Origin: Thalassovita aquimarina
GTDB taxonomy: Bacteria > Pseudomonadota > Alphaproteobacteria > Rhodobacterales > Rhodobacteraceae
Length of the DNA stretch: 64,000 nt
Direction of reading: 5' to 3'
Assembly: GCF_018219815.1 (NCBI RefSeq)
Contig: NZ_JADMKU010000002.1
Span: 62,001-126,000 of the forward strand
Part shown: positions 17,587 through 26,580 of the stretch, piece by piece
Position numbering within the stretch: the first letter of the stretch is position 1
How the letters are laid out: each line of letters starts with the position of its first letter
Made by a program: the position numbers and the translations under genes
The notes under the pieces: generated by a model
Seen by the model: only the letters and a program-made list of their open reading frames with translations
Told to the model about the DNA's origin: nothing
The model's database searches: none

Positions 17587-18278
17587 GCAGCGAACTGGTC
17601 GAACGGGACATTGCCGGGCTTGTTCCGCCGGAACAGCGTGACCTATTCGAGGACTGCACTCTGCAGGCGCCGGAACGGGCTCTGGACAAGATTTCGGTTC
17701 TGTCGCCGCCGGTACCGGGACTGCGCCGCGGTTACCGGATCGTCGTAACAGAACCCAATTTCGCCGGTCGGCTTCGCGTCACGCTGGGGCCCGGCACGGG
17801 CAGCGTGCGGCTCGACACACGCGGCCCGGTGAACCTCGACCTCCGGATGTGGCGCGAGGGCACGGTTCAGATCGGCGCCGGCACGACGATCAACCAGGCG
17901 CGGATCGTCTGCGACGAGGCCGACATTGTCGTGGGAAAGGACGGGCTGTGGTCAGATGAAATCCTTGTGCAGTCGAATGACCAGCATGGCATCATCGATC
18001 TGGAGACGATGCAGATTTGCAATGGCGGTCGCCGCAAGATCACCATCGGCGATCATGTCTGGATCGGCCGCCGCACGATGATCATGCCCGACGTATCGAT
18101 CGGCAAAGGGGCAATCCTGGCGGCTGGCGCGGTACTGACATCGGACATGCCCGACAACACGATATTCGCCGGCGTTCCGGCGCGTCCTATCCGGGAAAAA
18201 GTTTCTTGGTCACGCTCGCCCCGAGGGTTCTCTACGGCGGAAAGAAAGCTTATGGATATTCCGCAGGACGGGGAGTAG
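17583..18278 (+). CDS. Left-handed beta-helix (hexapeptide) acyltransferase
   Basis: I choose the ATG overlapping the sulfotransferase stop (ATGA), giving 231 aa. The C-terminal ~110 residues carry hexapeptide repeats: IGAGTTINQARIVCDEADIV, KITIGDHVWIGRRTMIMPDV and SIGKGAILAAGAVLTSDMPD, ending FAGVPARPIREKV, typical of CatB/Maa-like O-acetyltransferases. The catalytic His is likely the one in GDHVWIGR. The N-terminal ~90 residues form a beta-rich region less conserved in the family. Coupling with a sulfotransferase and a WcbI-like domain suggests O-acetylation of the same glycan. Confidence 0.86.
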   Translation: MSSELVERDIAGLVPPEQRDLFEDCTLQAPERALDKISVLSPPVPGLRRGYRIVVTEPNFAGRLRVTLGPGTGSVRLDTRGPVNLDLRMWREGTVQIGAGTTINQARIVCDEADIVVGKDGLWSDEILVQSNDQHGIIDLETMQICNGGRRKITIGDHVWIGRRTMIMPDVSIGKGAILAAGAVLTSDMPDNTIFAGVPARPIREKVSWSRSPRGFSTAERKLMDIPQDGE

Positions 18279-18335
18279 CCGACCCGATGACGACCAGAAC
18301 TGCTGATCTTTGAATAGTCGATGATGGAAAAACAC

Positions 18336-19451
18336 ATGAAAAAAGCCCTTATCACCGGTGTCACTGGCCAGGACGGGTCCTATTTGGCGGAATTCCTTCT
18401 GGACAAGGGCTATGAGGTGCATGGCATCAAGCGCCGCGCCTCGCTGTTCAACACACAGCGGATTGATCACATCTATGAGGACCCGCATGTCGATCATGCC
18501 CGGTTCAAGCTTCATTACGGCGACCTCAGCGACACTTCCAACCTGACCCGCATCTTGCAGGAAGTGCAGCCCGACGAGGTCTATAACCTCGGCGCACAAA
18601 GCCATGTCGCGGTCAGCTTCGAGGCCCCCGAATATACCGCCGATGTCGACGCCATCGGCACGCTTCGTCTGCTGGAAGCGATCCGCTTCCTCGGACTGGA
18701 AAAGAAGACGCGTTTCTACCAGGCCTCGACCTCGGAACTGTACGGGCTGGTGCAGGAAATCCCGCAGACCGAAACCACGCCGTTCCACCCGCGCAGCCCT
18801 TACGCGGTGGCCAAGATGTATGCCTACTGGATCACGGTGAACTACCGCGAAGCCTATGGCATGTACGCCTGCAACGGCATCCTGTTCAATCACGAAAGCC
18901 CGCGTCGCGGCGAAACCTTCGTGACCCGCAAGATCACCCGCGGCATGGCCAATATCGCCCAGGGGCTGGAACCCTGCCTCTACATGGGCAATATCGACGC
19001 GCTGCGCGACTGGGGCCACGCCAAGGATTACGTCCGGATGCAGTGGATGATGCTGCAACAGGACGTGGCCGACGATTTCGTCATCGCCACCGGCAAGCAG
19101 TATTCGGTGCGCGAGTTCATCACCTGGTCAGCTGCGGAACTGGGCATCACCCTGCGCTTCGAAGGCGAGGGCGTGGATGAGACCGGCATCGTCGAGGCGG
19201 TCGAAGGCAACGACGCGCCGGCGGTGAAGCCGGGCGACGTGATCGTACGGATCGACCCGCGCTATTTCCGTCCCGCCGAAGTGGAAACCCTTCTGGGCAA
19301 CCCCGCCAAGGCCAAGGAAAAACTGGGCTGGGTGCCCGAAATCACCACCCAGGAAATGTGCGCCGAAATGGTGGCCGAGGATCTGAAGGCCGCGCGGCGC
19401 CATGCCCTGCTCAAAAGCCACGGAATGGAGGTCCCCGTTTCGCTGGAGTGA
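18336..19451 (+). CDS. gmd: GDP-mannose 4,6-dehydratase
   Basis: Converts GDP-D-mannose to GDP-4-keto-6-deoxy-D-mannose, first step to GDP-L-fucose. The product is ~371 aa from the start chosen here; two further in-frame ATGs lie 12 and 15 bases upstream, without a better ribosome binding site. The Rossmann motif is [20 protein letters not shown]; the short-chain dehydrogenase triad is seen as [11 protein letters not shown] and [11 protein letters not shown] (Tyr-x3-Lys). [20 protein letters not shown] is the substrate-binding family signature. It is complete and typical. fcl follows ~1 kb later and manC after that, giving the full path from mannose-1-phosphate to GDP-fucose. Confidence 0.97.
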   Translation: MKKALITGVTGQDGSYLAEFLLDKGYEVHGIKRRASLFNTQRIDHIYEDPHVDHARFKLHYGDLSDTSNLTRILQEVQPDEVYNLGAQSHVAVSFEAPEYTADVDAIGTLRLLEAIRFLGLEKKTRFYQASTSELYGLVQEIPQTETTPFHPRSPYAVAKMYAYWITVNYREAYGMYACNGILFNHESPRRGETFVTRKITRGMANIAQGLEPCLYMGNIDALRDWGHAKDYVRMQWMMLQQDVADDFVIATGKQYSVREFITWSAAELGITLRFEGEGVDETGIVEAVEGNDAPAVKPGDVIVRIDPRYFRPAEVETLLGNPAKAKEKLGWVPEITTQEMCAEMVAEDLKAARRHALLKSHGMEVPVSLE

Positions 19452-19775
19452 GCGGTTGGGGGCTGTCGCGGGCTGGCAGCGGTTCGGACAATGACTGCCG
19501 AACGGGAGTGCATGCCGAATGCGACCGGCGCGACGGATTGCCAATTCGCAAGATGACGCTGCGCGAAAGCCCCCGCCATATCGGGCATGCCACACCCGAG
19601 GGGCATCAGCATTGCGCCAGATTCCTGCTGGATTTCGCGAACGCGATCATGATGTCGGAACCGGGGGCGCTGACCGACATGGCGTTGCGCGGGGGACTGG
19701 GCTCGGTTATCTCTTGGCGCAATCCCGCAGCCGGCCGGGCACCGCGGCAGAACGTGACTTGAAAGAGGGCAGACC
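19452..19775. other. Intergenic region between gmd and small hypothetical gene
   Basis: A 324-bp stretch. It contains a 69-codon open frame (ATG 19553 to 19762) reading MTLRESPRHIGHATPEGHQH and ending just before the next gene's GAGGG site, but without a visible ribosome binding site or recognisable family. It could be a decayed or very short gene. Nothing else is supported. Confidence 0.4.
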
Positions 19776-20330
19776 ATGACCGAAACCGAACAGGCCACGC
19801 CGGGCCAGGCACCCGAGCGCCCGCTCGCCGCCGAGGTTGCGCGCTTCACCACCATGCTTGCAGAAACGCCGGAACTGAGCGGCTTGGTCGGGCATCGCGA
19901 CTTGGCCGACGGACTGTGGCTGTCAACCGATCCGAACAGTTCCGCAGCGCTGTCCTGCACGCCGACGGAGGCAGGATTCCGCCTGTCACTGGAAGGCGGC
20001 GACAGCGCGCGTTGGGTCACCCTCGGGTGCCGTCTGCGCCCCGAGGCCCTGCGCGGGGGGCGCTACTTGGGGCTGCTCGTCCGGGGCGCATCCGACGGTT
20101 TCCTGTCCTGCCGCCCCTGCCTGCGCTGGTTCTGGCCGGAAGGCGGTTTTCAGGACGTGTTCAGCAGCGAATACGTGATATCGCCCGGCGGCGGGTTCGA
20201 GCGGCTCGCCTACATGCCGATCGACCCTGCTTCGGCCGAACGCAACAAAGGGGCGGAGCTGAACCTGTTTTTCCAGGGCGACCGGTTCTCGGTCGAATTC
20301 CGCGACATCGAGCCGCTATTGATGACATGA
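19776..20330 (+). CDS. Unrecognised small protein, paralogue of 24054-24587
   Basis: A 184-aa protein with no family I can name, preceded by GAGGG 6-8 bases before the ATG. It is likely a beta-sandwich: the second half alternates strands such as WVTLGCRLRPEALRGGRYLG, SCRPCLRWFWPEGGFQDVFS and AELNLFFQGDRFSVEFRDIE. The same pattern (WxxL, GxxxG, PCLR, GFxDxF, then ELxLF and a final FxxxxxD) recurs in the protein at 24054-24587, so the two appear to be distant paralogues in one locus. No signal peptide. Its position between gmd and fcl ties it to the polysaccharide locus; a carbohydrate-binding role is a guess. Confidence 0.7.
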   Translation: MTETEQATPGQAPERPLAAEVARFTTMLAETPELSGLVGHRDLADGLWLSTDPNSSAALSCTPTEAGFRLSLEGGDSARWVTLGCRLRPEALRGGRYLGLLVRGASDGFLSCRPCLRWFWPEGGFQDVFSSEYVISPGGGFERLAYMPIDPASAERNKGAELNLFFQGDRFSVEFRDIEPLLMT

Positions 20331-20420
20331 CCATGGCGGTTTTTCTGCCGGCATACCGCCACCGGACCGGGTGGCGGCAACGGTGGCACTTGCAGACTAA
20401 AGATATCTGAAAGGCATGAC

Positions 20421-21383
20421 ATGCGCATCTACGTAGCGGGACACAGGGGCATGGTGGGCGGCGCGATCCTGCGCCAGCTTGAAGCCCGCGGAACCAACGA
20501 GTTGATCAACCGAACCTCGGCCGAGCTGGACCTGACGGATCAGGACGCGGTGCGCGATTTCATGCAAACCGAAAAGCCCGATGCGGTGATCCTCGCCGCG
20601 GCCAAGGTCGGCGGAATCGTCGCCAACAACAGCTATCCGGCGCAGTTCATCTATGAAAACCTGATGATCGAATGCAACGTGATCCATCAGGCCCATGCCG
20701 CCGGTGTGCAGAAGCTGCTGCAACTGGGATCGAGCTGCATCTACCCCAAGCACGCGCCGCAGCCGATGGCCGAGGACGCGCTGCTGACCGGCACGCTGGA
20801 ACCCACCAACGAACCCTACGCCATCGCCAAGATCGCCGGCATCAAGCTGTGCGAAAGCTACAACCGGCAATACGGGCGCGACTACCGTTCGGTGATGCCG
20901 ACCAATCTTTACGGACCAGGCGACAATTTCCACCCCGAGAACAGCCACGTCCTGCCCGCGCTGATCCGGCGCTTCCACGAGGCGGCGCAGCAGGGGCTGG
21001 ACGAGGTAGCGATCTGGGGCACCGGCACGCCGATGCGCGAATTCCTTTATGTCGACGACATGGCCGAAGCGTCGCTTTTCGTGATGGATCTCGACGACGA
21101 GACCTATCAGCGCGAAACCCAGCCGATGCTGAGCCATATCAACGTCGGATCAGGTTCGGATGTCACCATCCGCGAACTGGCCGAAACGGTGGCGCGCACG
21201 ACCGGCTTCAACGGCAAGCTGAGCTTCGACACCTCGAAACCCGACGGCACCCCGCGTAAGCTGATGGATGTCAGCCGCCTGTCGCGCTTGGGTTGGGAGG
21301 CGAAAACCGGGCTGGAAGAGGGTATACGTCGCACCTATGAGTGGTTCCTGACGCAGGATGCCGCTGAACTGCGCGAACGTTGA
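20421..21383 (+). CDS. fcl: GDP-L-fucose synthase
   Basis: The 320-aa GDP-4-keto-6-deoxymannose 3,5-epimerase/4-reductase, which completes GDP-L-fucose synthesis. The NADP-binding motif is [16 protein letters not shown]; the family signatures [38 protein letters not shown] and [20 protein letters not shown] are present, including the catalytic Ser, Tyr and Lys. [20 protein letters not shown] follows. The length matches the family. An AAAGG sequence lies ~7 bases before the ATG. It lies about 1 kb after gmd on the same strand, so the two are probably co-regulated. Confidence 0.97.
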   Translation: MRIYVAGHRGMVGGAILRQLEARGTNELINRTSAELDLTDQDAVRDFMQTEKPDAVILAAAKVGGIVANNSYPAQFIYENLMIECNVIHQAHAAGVQKLLQLGSSCIYPKHAPQPMAEDALLTGTLEPTNEPYAIAKIAGIKLCESYNRQYGRDYRSVMPTNLYGPGDNFHPENSHVLPALIRRFHEAAQQGLDEVAIWGTGTPMREFLYVDDMAEASLFVMDLDDETYQRETQPMLSHINVGSGSDVTIRELAETVARTTGFNGKLSFDTSKPDGTPRKLMDVSRLSRLGWEAKTGLEEGIRRTYEWFLTQDAAELRER

Positions 21384-21502
21384 AGACGGGCGCCACGATG
21401 GCGTGTTGCCAACAAGGACCAAGACGTTAAAAACGTCGAATATCACTACATGGGCCTCGGCGGGCTCTCCAATCTTGCCGGGGCTCTTGAAAGGTTGACT
21501 GG

Positions 21503-22201
21503 ATGCGCTTGATTTTCTGCCATATCCCAAAGACGGCCGGCACTTCGGTGAGGGAAAACCTCGCGGCAGAGCTGGAGCGGGATGGCATAAAGTGCGTCAA
21601 CGCTTACAGGGCTGCAGGCGTCCCGCCGGATGCGTTCCCGGATTATCAACTGCCCGGAGACTGGAAGTATCTGTCGGGGCATGTCCCGATGAGATACCTG
21701 ACCGAGAATCCGCAGATTGATGTCGAAGCGAGGGATCTGCTTTTCCTGACCGTTATCCGGGATCCGATCGACCGTCTCATTTCGTGGTACAACTACGTCG
21801 CCCTCAATCCCGCGCATCAGCTGCACGAACAGGTGCGGGCGTCGGACGGCATCGAATATGTACGATCCATGGAGGCCAATGCCCAGACCGGCTTCCTCAA
21901 ACCACATGACGGCACGGTGCCGAAATGGCGATACATCATCGCCTCGATCGACAACATTGAACCGACCAGTGCCGAGATAGTGAAGATCATGGTGCAGCGT
22001 GATGTCCCAAAGCAGGTTTTCGAGCGTAAGCGGAACATGACAAAGGATCGCCATGCCGATTTCCCCGATTTCACCCCCCTCAGCAAAGATGATTTCCCCG
22101 ATCAACTGCTGAAGGAACTGCACCGCAAGCATGCCGAAGACATGGCACTTTACGAAACCGTAAGAAAAGCAGGGCATTTGGACTATCTGCCGGTGAGCTG
22201 A
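21503..22201 (+). CDS. Sulfotransferase family 2 protein
   Basis: A 232-aa protein of the sulfotransferase-2 (carbohydrate/uronyl 2-O-sulfotransferase-like) family. The phosphosulfate-binding loop is IFCHIPKTAGTSVRENLAAE at the very N-terminus, followed by LSGHVPMRYL; the 3'-phosphate segment is LLFLTVIRDPIDRLISWYNY. These match the family's HxPKTAGTS and RDPxxRxxSxY signatures closely. The gene sits between fcl and manC, so sulfation of a fucosylated glycan is a reasonable inference, though the acceptor cannot be read from sequence. Confidence 0.9.
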   Translation: MRLIFCHIPKTAGTSVRENLAAELERDGIKCVNAYRAAGVPPDAFPDYQLPGDWKYLSGHVPMRYLTENPQIDVEARDLLFLTVIRDPIDRLISWYNYVALNPAHQLHEQVRASDGIEYVRSMEANAQTGFLKPHDGTVPKWRYIIASIDNIEPTSAEIVKIMVQRDVPKQVFERKRNMTKDRHADFPDFTPLSKDDFPDQLLKELHRKHAEDMALYETVRKAGHLDYLPVS

Positions 22202-22248
22202 CTTCGGCACACGGCCATGCTGCGCGAACGACCTGAGGAACCCAGACC

Positions 22249-23682
22249 ATGACCATTTCAAAAATCCATCCTGTTCTTCTCTGTGGCGGGTCCGGTACGC
22301 GGCTTTGGCCGCTTTCACGCAAAAGCTACCCAAAGCAGTTCGTACCTCTGATCGACGACAAGACACTGTTCCAAGCCTCGGCCGAACGCCTGTCGGGAGA
22401 AGGTTTCGCGGGCCCGCTGATTCTGACGAATTCGCAGTTCCGTTTCATTGTTACCGAACAACTGGCCGAGATAGGGATCGATCCCGGCGCCATCCTGATC
22501 GAACCCGAAGGTCGCAACACCGCCCCCGCGATCCTGGCCGCCGCGCTGTGGCTGGAAAAGACCGACCCCGAGGGACTGATGCTGGTGGCCCCGTCCGATC
22601 ACGTCGTCCCCGACAGCACCGCCTTCCGCGCCGCGGTGGACGCCGGTGTGCCAGCCGCGCGCGAGGGCCGTCTGGTGACGTTCGGCATCAAGCCCGGCCA
22701 TGCCGAAACCGGTTATGGCTATCTGGAACTCGATGGCGATCCGGGCGACTTCAGCCCGCGGGCAATCGGCCTCAAGCGCTTTGTCGAAAAACCCGACGCC
22801 ACGCGGGCAGAGGAAATGGTTCAGGCGGGCACCTATCTGTGGAATGCCGGCATCTTCCTGTTCTCGGTCAAGGCGATCCTCGAGGCGTTCCGCTCCCACG
22901 CTCCGGGTTTGATCGCCCCGGTCACCGAGGCGGTGGAACAGGGCAAGCCCGATCTGGGCTTTCTGCGGTTGGCGCCCGAACCCTGGGCCGAAGCCGAAGA
23001 TATCTCGATCGACTACGCGGTGATGGAACGGGCCGACAACCTGTCAGTGGTGCCCTTCGCAAGTGACTGGTCCGACCTGGGCGGCTGGGATGCGGTCTGG
23101 CGCGCTAGTTTGCGGGACGAAAGCGGCGTCGCCGTTTCCGGCCCGGCCACGGCGATCGAATGCGAAAACACCCTTTTGCGTTCGGAAGATCACGAACTCG
23201 AAGTTGTGGGCATCGGGCTGAAGAACATCATCGCCGTGGCCATGCCTGACGCGGTGCTGGTCGCCGATGCTTCGCGCGCGCAGGAGGTCAAGAAAGCCGT
23301 CGCCGCACTGAAACAAAAGCAGGCCCGCCAGGCCGAGGCCTTCCCAAAGGATCACCGTCCATGGGGCTGGTTCGAAAGCCTGGTGATCGGCAACCGCTTC
23401 CAGGTCAAGCGCATCGTGGTGCATCCCGGCGCGGCGCTGAGCCTGCAATCGCATCACCACCGCTCAGAGCACTGGATCGTGGTCGAGGGCACGGCCCAGG
23501 TGACCGTGGGCGAGGACGTGAAGCTGGTGAGCGAGAACCAGTCGGTCTACGTGCCGCTCGGAGAGGTGCACCGGATGGAAAATCCCGGCAAGATGCCGAT
23601 GGTGCTGATCGAGGTGCAGACCGGATCCTATCTCGGCGAAGATGACATCATCCGGTACGAGGATGTCTATGCCCGGGACTGA
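22249..23682 (+). CDS. manC: Bifunctional mannose-1-phosphate guanylyltransferase / mannose-6-phosphate isomerase
   Basis: A 477-aa two-domain enzyme of the ManC/AlgA/CpsB type. The N-terminal nucleotidyltransferase starts HPVLLCGGSGTRLWPLSRKS (the GGxGxRLxPLxR motif) with EPEGRNTAPA and FVEKPDATRA. The C-terminal cupin-type isomerase domain shows RPWGWFESL, VHPGAALSLQSHHHRSEHWI (metal-binding His) and PLGEVHRMENPGKMPMVLIE. It makes GDP-mannose, the substrate of Gmd. A GAGGAA ribosome binding site precedes the ATG by 7-8 bases. No phosphomannomutase lies in the window. Confidence 0.96.
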   Translation: MTISKIHPVLLCGGSGTRLWPLSRKSYPKQFVPLIDDKTLFQASAERLSGEGFAGPLILTNSQFRFIVTEQLAEIGIDPGAILIEPEGRNTAPAILAAALWLEKTDPEGLMLVAPSDHVVPDSTAFRAAVDAGVPAAREGRLVTFGIKPGHAETGYGYLELDGDPGDFSPRAIGLKRFVEKPDATRAEEMVQAGTYLWNAGIFLFSVKAILEAFRSHAPGLIAPVTEAVEQGKPDLGFLRLAPEPWAEAEDISIDYAVMERADNLSVVPFASDWSDLGGWDAVWRASLRDESGVAVSGPATAIECENTLLRSEDHELEVVGIGLKNIIAVAMPDAVLVADASRAQEVKKAVAALKQKQARQAEAFPKDHRPWGWFESLVIGNRFQVKRIVVHPGAALSLQSHHHRSEHWIVVEGTAQVTVGEDVKLVSENQSVYVPLGEVHRMENPGKMPMVLIEVQTGSYLGEDDIIRYEDVYARD

Positions 23683-24053
23683 CGCCCCGGGCGTACCCGA
23701 TGCGGCGTCTCTTTCCCTTCCTCGCGGACACGTGACGCGATGGCGCCGGCAATGCGCGGGTAAAAGCTTCGGACAGGGGCAGAGGACGATGAAGTTCTGA
23801 GCTTTTCATGAATGCCCGGAAATTCCTTGCGACCGGCCAAAGGCGCACGCGAGTTGCCTTCCGTGGGCGCCGTAGCTAAGAATTTTCCCGGGCGCTTCTG
23901 CTTTTAAGAGAATAAAAGAAATAACAGGGGCATTCGCGTGAATGCTTGGTTGCCATATCGGAACGTTCAAGACGGTTTCGGCCGGACTTCGAAACATCGC
24001 CGTTCTGTCCGGGTTGCCGTGCGACGGAATGCATTTACGGAAATGGAGCTGTG
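23683..24053. other. Intergenic region after manC
   Basis: 371 bp without a supported gene. A perfect 7-bp inverted repeat (GCCCGGG at 23671, CCCGGGC at 23686) spans the manC stop but lacks a T-run, so it is only a possible terminator. An AT-rich stretch near 23875-23930 could hold the promoter of the next operon; no clear boxes were found. Confidence 0.4.
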
Positions 24054-24587
24054 ATGACCGGGAATATCGCAATCGGCCCTGACGCCCAGATCAACCATGC
24101 CCTGTCCGTGCTGCGGAATGGCACGGCCGAGGGCGGAATCGGCAACGAAACCCGGCTGCTGCCCGGCGTGGTGCTGCGCGCGGATCCCGAGCTGAAGGCA
24201 GGTGGGCGTTACACGTCGCCCGAGGGGCGACTGCTGGATCTGGATGTCACCACCGCGGGCGCGGGCAGTTGGCTTGCGCTGCACCTGTCACTGGGCGGTG
24301 GCGAATACGCACCTGGCAGCTTTGTCGGCTTTGCCTGCCGTGTCGCCGCGCCTGAACCGATCACCGTACAGCCCTGCCTGCGCTCGGGCACCGAAGACGG
24401 CTTCGTCGATCGTTTTTATAACAAGCACATCCTGGCCATGCCCGAGGAGGCAAGCCACCTTGACGCGCTGCCGCTGCAGAACCAACCCGACCTGCCGCTT
24501 CATGCCCCTTGGCGCGAACTCATCCTGTTCCTGCCCACGCACAGTTTCCGCTGGTCGCTTCACGACCTGCGCGTCTTCGTGATATGA
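24054..24587 (+). CDS. Unrecognised small protein, paralogue of 19776-20330
   Basis: A 177-aa protein; ATG 24054 is preferred because GGAG lies 5 bases upstream, although reading extends further. It shares a pattern with the protein at 19776-20330: a strand with WLALHLSLGGGEYAPGSFVG, then VQPCLRSGTEDGFVDRFYN, then WRELILFLPTHSFRWSLHDL. I know no named family for it. No signal peptide or membrane segment is visible. It opens a four-gene run joined by 4-bp overlaps with two glycosyltransferase-like genes and a fucosyltransferase, so it is probably part of the same assembly step. Confidence 0.7.
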   Translation: MTGNIAIGPDAQINHALSVLRNGTAEGGIGNETRLLPGVVLRADPELKAGGRYTSPEGRLLDLDVTTAGAGSWLALHLSLGGGEYAPGSFVGFACRVAAPEPITVQPCLRSGTEDGFVDRFYNKHILAMPEEASHLDALPLQNQPDLPLHAPWRELILFLPTHSFRWSLHDLRVFVI

Positions 24588-25552
24588 CGCTGACACTTGC
24601 CATCCCCACCCACAACGACACCGAATGCTTGCGCCGTCTTCTGGCACAAGCCCGGGATCTGAGCATTTTCGATCGGGTGGTGGTGGTGGATGACGCCTCG
24701 GACACGCCCGTCACCCGCGAAGAGGTCTGCCCGGACGGCGCCTGGCCGGGCGACAGCCTGACGATCCTGCGGCATGAAGCCTGCCGTGGCCCCGGCGTCG
24801 CCCGAAATCGCGCGCTCGAGCATGTCGATACCGATCACCTGCTGTTCTTCGACGCCGACGATCAGCTGACACCGGACTTGGCGGCGCTGGCGCATCGCCT
24901 TCGGGGGCGTGAATTCGACTTCTGCCTGTTCCGCCACGCCGACAGTCGCCGGAACCACTGGGGCGGACAGGGCCAGATGCCGCTGGACGAGGCGCATTGG
25001 CGCCGTGCCGGCGTGCAGGTCGGTGAACTCGGATCCGTGAGCCCCGATCAGGCGGCCGCCTTGGCCGAGACGGCGAATTACCCTTGGAACAAGATCTACC
25101 GCACCGGTTTCCTGCGGAAACATGGCATCCGTTGTTCCGAAACGCTGGTGCACGAGGATATCGAACTGCACTGGATGAGTTTCCGCCATGGCCGTGACGT
25201 GCTGGTCTCCGACCGGGTAGGAGCGTTTCATTTCGTCGCTGCTGGCGGGCAGCGGCTGACCAACCGCCGCGGCGAGGAACGGCTTGCGGTTTTCGGGCCG
25301 CTTGACCGGCTTTTCAACACGCTGGCAGCAGACGCCCCGGGGAAACTCGCAGACGCCTTCCTGCGCTTTGTCAGCGGCTTGTTCGACTGGATCCGCGGCA
25401 ATATCGACCCCGGCCTGCTGGCCCGGTTCGACGGCGCCGCGCGCGATTTCCTGCTGACCCATGTGGACGAACCGCGTTTTGCCCGGATCACCCGGACCGA
25501 TCCGGTGCTGGCGCGCCGTATCGTGTTTCAGATGGAAAGGGGCCGGACATGA
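24584..25552 (+). CDS. Family 2 glycosyltransferase
   Basis: A 322-aa GT-A glycosyltransferase starting at the ATG overlapping the previous stop. The N-terminus TLTLAIPTHNDTECLRRLLA, the VVVVDDASDTPV loop, GPGVARNRALEHV, and the LLFFDADDQLTPD DxD-type motif are standard for GT2 enzymes. ETLVHEDIELHWMSFRHG carries the likely catalytic Asp/Glu (ED motif). The C-terminal ~100 residues are helical and less conserved. It uses a nucleotide sugar, probably one made in this locus. Donor and linkage cannot be deduced. Confidence 0.88.
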   Translation: MTLTLAIPTHNDTECLRRLLAQARDLSIFDRVVVVDDASDTPVTREEVCPDGAWPGDSLTILRHEACRGPGVARNRALEHVDTDHLLFFDADDQLTPDLAALAHRLRGREFDFCLFRHADSRRNHWGGQGQMPLDEAHWRRAGVQVGELGSVSPDQAAALAETANYPWNKIYRTGFLRKHGIRCSETLVHEDIELHWMSFRHGRDVLVSDRVGAFHFVAAGGQRLTNRRGEERLAVFGPLDRLFNTLAADAPGKLADAFLRFVSGLFDWIRGNIDPGLLARFDGAARDFLLTHVDEPRFARITRTDPVLARRIVFQMERGRT

Positions 25553-26580
25553 ACCTTTCTTTCCTCATGATCGCCGAAAGCGGTGGTGATGATCTGTGGG
25601 CGCGCTGTGGGGCGCTGGCCGCGGTGACCGAGCCGGGCGACGAAGTTCTGCTTTGCGACTCCGGTGCCTCGGTGGATGGCGCACAGCTTCTGCGCCGCTT
25701 CGGCGAAGAGGTCGGCTGGGGCGAAAAGGTGACCGTCCGTCTGGTCGCGCTGTCCGATACCCGCCGCCCCCCCGAAGCCGGTTGGTCTGCTCTGCGCGGC
25801 TTGTCGGATCGCGCAGTGGTTCTGGTGCTGCCGGATAGGGCACGGCCGGTGGCAAAAGGGATCAAGGCCCTGCGCGCGATGCTCGAACAAGGCGCGCCCG
25901 ACCTGGTTCTGGTCAATAGCGCCTGGATGCTGGCCGGGCCGCACAGCGTCCTCTCCTGCCCCGATGTCGGCCGCTGGCCCATGTTCGGCGCGCAGCAAGG
26001 CGACGCGGCACGCGCGGCCGCATTGCAGCTGATGCCCGATCCGGCGCGGTTGCTGCCAGCGGATGGCCAGCCCGGCGACGACTACGAAGCGGCGATTGAA
26101 CAGGCCGCCAGCATCGGTTTCGTCCCTGATCCGGTCCTGTTGTCGCCGCTGCCCGCCCCTCGCGACCCGGCCCCGCAAGTCGCCGCCCTTTCCGTGCACC
26201 TCTCTGCTGCGCCGCGCGACACCGCGCCCGACAGGCTGGCGCGCGCGCTGCTGCGGCTTGACGACATACTGGCGCAGCTCGATCCCGGTCATGCCGAGAG
26301 TTTCCTGCATGCGGCACGCGACTTCACTGCCGCCTTGCCCCGCCGTCTGCGGCGGCAGGCCGTGGCACATGAGGGTCAGACAGGGGCGATCCTGTCCGAT
26401 CTGAAGCGCGGCGACACCGCATCTGCGCGGTCGCACCTCGCGGTGGTCTTTGCCGCGCAGGACCGGGCGCGCGTCGCGGCGCTGACCGGCGAAATCGGAC
26501 AGCTGCGCTCCGATCTCGATCTCGCGCTGCCGGGGCCGGATTACCTGATGGACCTGTTCCACAGGACGCGCCGGGCATGA
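25549..26580 (+). CDS. Degenerate glycosyltransferase-like protein
   Basis: A 343-aa protein in the same coupled run. The N-terminus NLSFLMIAESGGDDLWARCG and EVLLCDSGASVDGAQLLRRF follow the general layout of a GT-A nucleotide-binding domain, but no clear DxD motif is seen after it, where PDRARPVAKGIKAL occurs. The C-terminal half is helical, rich in Ala, Asp and Arg (ARALLRLDDILAQLDPGHAE). It may be a catalytically altered glycosyltransferase or a partner of the enzyme before it. It overlaps both neighbours by 4 bp. Assignment is tentative. Confidence 0.55.
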   Translation: MNLSFLMIAESGGDDLWARCGALAAVTEPGDEVLLCDSGASVDGAQLLRRFGEEVGWGEKVTVRLVALSDTRRPPEAGWSALRGLSDRAVVLVLPDRARPVAKGIKALRAMLEQGAPDLVLVNSAWMLAGPHSVLSCPDVGRWPMFGAQQGDAARAAALQLMPDPARLLPADGQPGDDYEAAIEQAASIGFVPDPVLLSPLPAPRDPAPQVAALSVHLSAAPRDTAPDRLARALLRLDDILAQLDPGHAESFLHAARDFTAALPRRLRRQAVAHEGQTGAILSDLKRGDTASARSHLAVVFAAQDRARVAALTGEIGQLRSDLDLALPGPDYLMDLFHRTRRA

